Source: Porpolomopsis calyptriformis
Lineage: Eukaryota; Basidiomycota; Agaricomycetes; Agaricales; Hygrophoraceae
Length of the DNA stretch: 64,000 nt
Assembly (NCBI GenBank): GCA_951640195.1
Contig: CATOCQ010000001.1
Coordinates: 47,873 to 111,872 of the forward strand
Reading direction: 5' to 3'
Position numbers and translations under genes: made by a program. Below the pieces are notes generated by a model. The model did no database searches. It was given only the letters and a program-made list of their open reading frames with translations, and was not told where the DNA came from. Positions 58,296-64,000 of this stretch are shown here, one piece after another. The stretch's first letter is position 1. Every line of letters starts with the position of its first letter.

Positions 58296-59903
58296 ATGGC
58301 TGAAGTTTTCGCCAACGATGAAAGCCTCTGGAATCAGTCGACAACCCCCCCCGTTAGCAAGTTCACTAAATGGACCTTTGGACGTAATTTCATCTGGATA
58401 GGCACGATATGCTGCGAATTGCATGATGATGGCCTCCCAGCATTCGAGCTTGCGCTCTTTGATGCGCACTACATGTATTGGCATACAAGTGCTACTGGCC
58501 AGTACAGCCATAACTACAACTACCACACTCGGTTGCGTGCTGCCATAGAGGACTACTTCAAGGGGGTGAAGGGGCATAATTTGCGCTCGCCTGAAGTCCT
58601 CACCCCATGGCTATGGCGAACATTCTGTGGATGCACCCATATCCCAGAGGGCCGCAATGACTTTATGGAACTCATTAAGAGATATGGTGCCTGGAAGGAT
58701 GAAGGCATGCCTGCACCCTCTCTGGACGGTGAGTGTAATGAGATATTTATTCACGCTTCGATTTTAATTTTAATTGACACGCAGAGTGGGAAAGGGCTTT
58801 AAAAACCCCCAGTGTCCAGCTTTATCTGCCCAGGTGGCTAGAAATTTCAAAAGACCACCTAGGCTTCCCAGAGAAAAAGACAAGACTTTACGCCTGGCAA
58901 TTCCATGTGTTTTTGCGAGCATGCCCAAGCAGTACTATTGCAGCTGGTAAGACATTGCGTTTTCTCTGCTTGTTGAAGACTAACTATTTGGTGTAAAAGA
59001 GGCAAACAAACCATTGAAATTTGTCGACACCCCGATCTATGCCTTTTTCTCCAAGGAAGAGCGTTCCACGATGCCTTGGATACGTCTGCTTGCAGACCCA
59101 TCCTTGGTATGCCCACGCTCCACCTCCCTCGTTGACCACAAAGCTCTACAAAAGCTTAACCCAGGCGCCGAATTGGATGACTCTATCCTAGGCTCATACA
59201 TCGATCTCTGTCGGGCTCAGAATAAGGATAAAGAAGTAAAACTGATATCGACATATTTCTGGCCTCAGGTATCAAACCTAGACCACAAGGATTATGGTGG
59301 CGCAACAAGGTTGCTCTCTGCAGAGTTGGTAAGCCCTTTTCCCAAACGTTTCCTTCCTTCCATCGATCTGACAGGTTACCAAGAATGGCCAAAAGGTCAA
59401 ACGTGGATGGTATGCAGCTGCTTTGTCCTCCATCAACGAGACGTTGGAAACCTTGAAGTCCCTTTATATCCCCGTAAACCAAAACCAAAATCACTGGCTG
59501 CTGCTGAGGATGAACTTCACGGATCGACGCTGGGAGTTCTATGATAGTATGACTGCATGCGGAAATGCGAAGACCCGGGCAGGCATTATTAAAGTGAGAT
59601 TTTCAAGCCACAGAGTTCCTGATTAAATGCTGACAGGTGTCGAAAAAGGCTGTCAGCGATTATCTCACCACTGAGGTGAATTATAATCTCTCTGGGTGGA
59701 ATTGCGAAACAGATATGTCTGTGCCGCAACAAAAAGGGTCCACAGATTGCGGGGTGTATACCTGTCAATATCTCAAGTGGCTGGTCAACGGTATGGCTAT
59801 ACCTTCAGTTTTGGAAGAGGCTGATGTTGCTGATTTTCAGAATATGATGATCATGGAGCTGGTTTCTGGGAAGCTTAGGATTGGCGATCGCAAGGAATCT
59901 TAA
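58296..59903 (+). CDS. Ulp1-like cysteine protease, right copy
   Basis: Exons at about 58296-58782, 58786-58998 (tentative), 59000-59330, 59375-59594 and 59637-59903. The N-terminal region is unrecognised (WNQSTTPPVSKFTKWTFGRN). The peptidase C48-like domain has His in NQNQNHWLLL (codon 59492), Asp in WEFYDSM (59543) and Cys in TDCGVYTC (59748), with PQQKG just before the Cys providing the likely oxyanion Gln. This fold cleaves SUMO-like conjugates in the nucleus. The gene converges on the AT-hook gene, and both are probably cargo of a mobile element. No internal stop separates the catalytic residues. Confidence 0.78.
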
Positions 59904-60211
59904 TATACACTCACTGTACTATTCACCTGGTTTTTGTCTGAAGATGGGGTAGCTTTATTAGCTGTAATAGCATTCAGCATTCGTTCAGCATTCGTTCATT
60001 CAGCCATTCTATTCATTTGTGCATCGCAACCTTGTCTTCATTTCATCATTTCCTCAACATACTTATGAAAGTTGTGCATGGCACCTTTGGCAATGAGGGC
60101 GTGTATGCCTTTGAACGTTCTCTTCATGAAAACCAACTCGTCGTTGTCCTCAAACATAGTGAAATTTGCCAAGTCTTGTCGCTTTTTCCACTCCATCACC
60201 AGATTCTTGAT

Positions 60212-62068
60212 CTAGTCAGAAAAATGGATGGATGCAATACCCCCATATTCGACAGAAAGACATACCATGTCTACATCAAAGTGTGACAAATCGACCCATA
60301 TGCCTTTCTTGTCGTATCCTTTCGTTGCATCCGATAGATCAAGGAGGTGGGTTGCGAGGTCATCTGCATTACCGCTGAGTGGCTGAAGGAGCAATTTCAC
60401 CCAACGTGGGATGGGTTCTGGTTCTAGCTTATCGTGACCATCATCCACGACCTAGAAGAAAAAGGATGGCTACCGTCACCATCCATCTGGACTTGTACTC
60501 CGAATGACTCGAATGCAAGCCTGATACCCACCAGAGTGGTGTCTGTAGCGCGCCCCTTCCCCTTCGTATCCTAGGAGACATACATATAAGCATACACGAG
60601 GCACATGATGGGGAAAATACTATACCCTTTTCCTTTTCTCAACCTCTATTTCTGGATCCAGACCTACAAGCAGGCTTTCGGATAGATTTCGATTTCGATT
60701 TTTCTGGACGAATTCTTGGATAAATCGCCATTGCTTCTGACTAGGTATGAAGAAGATAAGACCCACCTGCTGAGGGTGATTCACAGATGGTATAGCTGAG
60801 GAGGGTATACGCCTTGCCAATGAGGGCTGCTTAGGGCGTCTTACCTGTACAAATCATTCAAATACAAACATAAAACTACAAACAAACCTGGAAGTCCTTG
60901 CCAGGAGAAGCAGGTAGTGACTTTGCTGAGACGCCTGCTTCTGCTTCTGGTTTTGTATTCGCTTGAATTCTCTGTGTATGGTGAATATGACGCCATTGAA
61001 AAATAACATAGTCGGTACCTTTCTCATGGCCTTTTTTCTGGGGACATTACCCCCCGTTAATGCAGGGAGGGTCTGAAAGAAATCCATAGGGCAAGATGCA
61101 ACCCTCTCTCCACTCCTCAGAATCCATGCTTTGGGGAAATCATTAGATAATTCAACATGCTTGTCCTTGCGTGGGCGTCCTCGCTTCCTTTTTGGAGCTC
61201 ATGAAATTAATTGAATGATAAGTACTTAACAAGCTATCGAATTGACATCAGGATCACACACCTTCACCTTCACCCTCACCTTGATCGTTATCATCTTGTT
61301 CATATTCGTGTTCGTGTTCATACCCAGGTCCAAGTTCAAGCTCAGGTACACGCTCAAGTTCCACGGAGGAGATCGCGACAGCCTCCAAACGATTGGTGAA
61401 CCCAAATAAGATGCAGTCTGCTTCGAAACCGTCAAGCCAGGTGGTGCAATTCGATCGGTCACTGAAAGGATCAACGGATTTTAGGACTTGGGGAAGCCAG
61501 TAGAATTCTTTGCTCTGCTTCCAGGATAAAAGGTCTGGGTATACAAGCATTTATTACTCAAGCCTAGCCTTGAAAATATCGATATCTTACCATACCACCA
61601 GTGTTGTCTGGAAGAATAATGGCTTCTAAGCTCGGCTTCGAATGCTTTGAGTTTTTTGGGCTGGTGGGCCTTCCCTAGCTCCAGTCGAACACAGAACCGA
61701 TGAACAACATCAGGAATCCAAAGACTGCCAGACGCAGGCTTTTCTCTTTGCGCTTCCTTTATGATATACGTCCTAAGCATGTCATACCATACCATCAACT
61801 TTCCAAGATGACTCCCTCCATCCTCTTTTTGAAATTGCAGCTGAAGCTGGCACAAGTCAATGACGGTGAATATTGGCCTCCACTTTATCGGGAGAGAACA
61901 AATATGTTGGGCCGCTTGGACTGACATGAGTCCATCCTGGGTGGTGTTTTTGATATAGCATCGTGAGGATAGTGGAACCGTGGCCTGCGGGACCTTTCCA
62001 ACAGGCCACCAGCTAGTTTCGAGAGCATGCAAATCAGTCTCCATGGATTTTATCAAGAGATTTAGCAA
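60212..62068 (-). CDS. AT-hook protein of the inverted-repeat element, right copy
   Basis: Minus-strand exons from about 62068 encode a protein with WWPVGKVPQATVPLSSR and a helical stretch (LGKAHQPKKLKAFEAELRSH), an acidic EHEHEYEQDDNDQGEGEG run, then PKRKRGRPRKDKHVELSND (AT-hook-like, 61200-61150) and NIAHFDV-type terminal pieces such as GIWVDLSHFDVDM (near 60290). I recognise no enzyme domain. The AT-hook suggests DNA binding; a role in element maintenance or chromatin is inference. Some exons near 60450-60900 are uncertain. The left copy has two stop codons not seen here. Confidence 0.6.
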
Positions 62069-62702
62069 GATGCACTAAAGTGATCGGGGCAAGTATGGTT
62101 TGTTTGTCGAGATTTATCAGCTACGCCTGCTATACTTCACTGCATATACCGTATTGAGTCGATGGAGCTGTAGATTGAGCTAAAAAGTAGAGGACAACTG
62201 TGGAATAACACTGCGCCATTCGATCCTGATCCTGCCACCTTCTTCTACCTGCCCTTCTCCCTTGCGTTCACTTAGAGGCCTGGCTGAAATAAATGCATTC
62301 CGTTTGAAGCAAAGGTTGGAGAGCAGTCTAACAGAGTTTCAGTGTACTCCTCTGAACCGAACCGCTCTGTTCCGAACAGAGTGTACTTGGTTAAAAGGTG
62401 GTGATACATTGTGGTGCAGTGAAGCTAAGAGGCAAGAACCAGGCCGACCGAAGGTGAATGGTAACATAGCGCTGTGTAGCACTGACTAACTGCATGACGC
62501 ATGCAGCGTTCGCTGACAGGACATGAACCTACCGCGGTCTGAGAATTAAGGGGCGAGAAAACCAAGCCAATCGACAGTGAGCGTGGGCAGAGCTCGTTTG
62601 CCACAAGCCACAATAATCGTGGCATCCACACTATAAAATCCCCTCATTTTTTCTCGACCCCAATTCTCCACTTTCTCCCTAAGCCACCACCCACCATCCA
62701 TC

Positions 62703-63446
62703 ATGATCCTCCTTCCCCTAGAGCTGTGGTTCAAAATAATCTCCCACATTCAGGACAGGCCCAGGGATCTACTCGCACTATCCCTAGTGAATAGGGATGT
62801 TTCCTCCGCTGTGTTGCCCTCCCTGGCCCAATATGCCATCGTCAATCCATTGCCACAGCCGCGACACCCTATCCACCTTGTTGAGTTCACCGCCATTTCG
62901 GAGTGGGGCGGCGATTTGGTTCAGGAACATCTGGAGATGGCCGGGAGTAACCTGTGGGTCGCCAGGTTGGGATTCGATGCCTCCGGATGTCAGTGTTTTA
63001 GTTTATTCCTATATGTCTGGGCTTTATCACTAATCCCGCATAAAGATGACTGCCTAGAACTCGAGCGGTTAAGCTTTTCCCGCAACTTATACCTCAGGGA
63101 AGTTACCCTCTCTGGATTACGACTAAAAATGCCGGGTCACTACGACACAATCGATATCTCGAGAATATTTGCTGGATGTCTGATGAGTGCTTTGACCAAG
63201 TTCACTCTGGATCTTACACGGGCCAACCTGGATAACTGCGTCAACGTCAATTGGGCCCTCCTCGACGCATATCTTTCCTCGAGACCTTCCCTTCAATCTG
63301 TGCACATTTTAGGCCCTCTGTTTGTGATAGAGGTCAACGATATCATGCCACTGATTGGCACCAAGGGCATCCTTAGGGTGACATCCATGCCAACCCTGCC
63401 GGAACCATCGGTACCATGGCCATCCCTATCGTGGGTGGGTATGTAA
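62703..63446 (+). CDS. F-box-like protein, right copy
   Basis: The ATG at 62703 begins LLPLELWFKIISHIQDRPRD and LLALSLVNRDVSSAV, the usual start of basidiomycete F-box-like proteins (a Skp1-binding F-box followed by variable Leu-rich repeats). About 247 residues, shorter than most full F-box/LRR proteins, with weak LRR-like segments (LREVTLSGLRLKMPGHYDTI). The end after about 63413 differs from the left copy, so the original C-terminus may have been lost at the repeat boundary. Substrate unknown. Confidence 0.65.
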   Translation: MILLPLELWFKIISHIQDRPRDLLALSLVNRDVSSAVLPSLAQYAIVNPLPQPRHPIHLVEFTAISEWGGDLVQEHLEMAGSNLWVARLGFDASGCQCFSLFLYVWALSLIPHKDDCLELERLSFSRNLYLREVTLSGLRLKMPGHYDTIDISRIFAGCLMSALTKFTLDLTRANLDNCVNVNWALLDAYLSSRPSLQSVHILGPLFVIEVNDIMPLIGTKGILRVTSMPTLPEPSVPWPSLSWVGM

Positions 63447-63835
63447 GCGAGGCAGGAAGAAGTTTTGAAGAAGGAAGGGTAGTGGAAGGGGGCAGGATAC
63501 GGGTTGAATGGGAATGTGGTGACGTTATCCTGTAGCCATCTGTTGCAATGGATCGCGTATGATGACCCTGCCTGATACTGATGAGTCTGGATTGGAAGAT
63601 ATCGTCCTCTTGAGACGACCCAAGCCCAAGGCGGAGAACACAGAGAGAGATCGTTGTCATTGTTGCTGCATCTGTGTCTACTTTTTATATGTATACGACA
63701 TCGAAGGGGTCTAACCTACAAAGCGAAGCGCTTTGTGATCCTTTGATAGCACGATATTACTGAGAAGAAAGATTGTTGGATTGCGCAGCGGCTGCAAGTA
63801 ATATCGAACTGTTGCTTTTGTCACCCACGCAGATT
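63414..63835. other. Flank of right repeat copy, no gene recognised
   Basis: Only short ORFs. 63738-63756 is the reverse complement of a stretch at the very end of the window (63982-64000). Confidence 0.5.
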
Positions 63836-64000
63836 CGCCCTGCCATTTCCCATCGGAGAGATCCCTAAAGCTAAATATGTAGCAACTCGTGCTGCAAAGG
63901 AAGCCTTATGGCTCCGCACCTTTATTGGTGAAGTATTTGGCCCAATCCCGTCTCAACTATCTTTTCAAACAACCAATCGGCTATCGTGCTATCAAAGGAT
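63836..64000 (+). mobile_element. Ty1/Copia retrotransposon fragment (RNase H region)
   Basis: Reads AKYVATRAAKEALWLRTFIG, the usual Copia phrase for EAEYMA...KEALWLR, then with a one-base shift NNQSAIVLSKD. Cut by the window end. Confidence 0.75.

Larger units (their letters stand above)
58170..63413 (+). repeat. Right copy of the ~5.2-kb inverted repeat
   Basis: Inverted partner of 16447-21691 carrying Ulp1-like, AT-hook and F-box-like genes. It is inserted within the histidine-kinase pseudogene. Its genes lack the nonsense changes found in the left copy. Confidence 0.9.

Noticed and set aside
63738..64000. 19-bp inverted pair as terminal repeats of a small transposon
   Set aside because: The right member is the Copia phrase coding QSAIVLSKD; the left one is probably another Copia scrap in opposite orientation.

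Overview
This window is eukaryotic. Genes are broken by many short GT...AG introns of about 45-75 nt, and the recognisable families point to a mushroom-forming basidiomycete (Agaricomycetes): fungal TET/JBP-like and JmjC 2-oxoglutarate oxygenases, an alpha-kinase, DUF6534-type membrane proteins, a Crinkler protein and a group III hybrid histidine kinase. It is not a housekeeping region. It is a repeat-rich accessory island with young and old mobile elements, decayed pieces of conserved genes, and lineage-specific genes of unknown role. All identifications come from reading motifs; no database search was possible.

Layout. 0-4.2 kb: a 2OG-oxygenase-like gene, possibly split by a complete 2.8-kb Tc1/IS630-type transposon (777-3608) with near-identical ~61-bp inverted ends, TA target duplication, a transposase with one premature stop and a convergent accessory gene. 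5.6-10.5 kb: a long JmjC gene with an acidic repeat. 10.6-11.0 kb: an internally deleted derivative of the same transposon, itself split by a 108-bp TTA-duplicating MITE. 11.5-13.6 kb: a decaying membrane-protein gene. 13.9-15.6 kb: degenerate tandem repeats. 16.4-21.7 kb: left copy of a ~5.2-kb repeat (F-box, AT-hook and Ulp1-protease genes), present again in inverted orientation at 58.2-63.4 kb. 22-28.3 kb: a gene with a PHD-like finger and a possible caspase/CHAT-like domain, then a TET/JBP-like gene, each with a LINE 3' end just upstream. 29.7-30.8 kb: an intact alpha-kinase. 31.5-37.7 kb: three members of an unknown 'FGHS' family around a second JmjC gene. 38.1-46.2 kb: sirtuin, zinc-finger gene and a very large unknown protein, followed by a ~147-bp satellite array (46.3-48.3 kb). 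49.6-52.0 kb: an intact Crinkler gene. 52.1-58.2 kb: pseudogene fragments of TRAPPC11, a sterol reductase and a Nik1-type histidine kinase, the last cut by the right copy of the inverted repeat. The end carries a Copia fragment.

How it fits together. The striking feature is the density of chromatin- or DNA-modifying enzyme folds (four 2OG-Fe(II) oxygenase genes, a sirtuin, two PHD-like zinc-finger proteins) in one repeat-rich island. TET/JBP genes in basidiomycetes are known to have expanded together with DNA transposons. Whether the ~36 kb between the inverted copies moves or acts as a unit is unproven.
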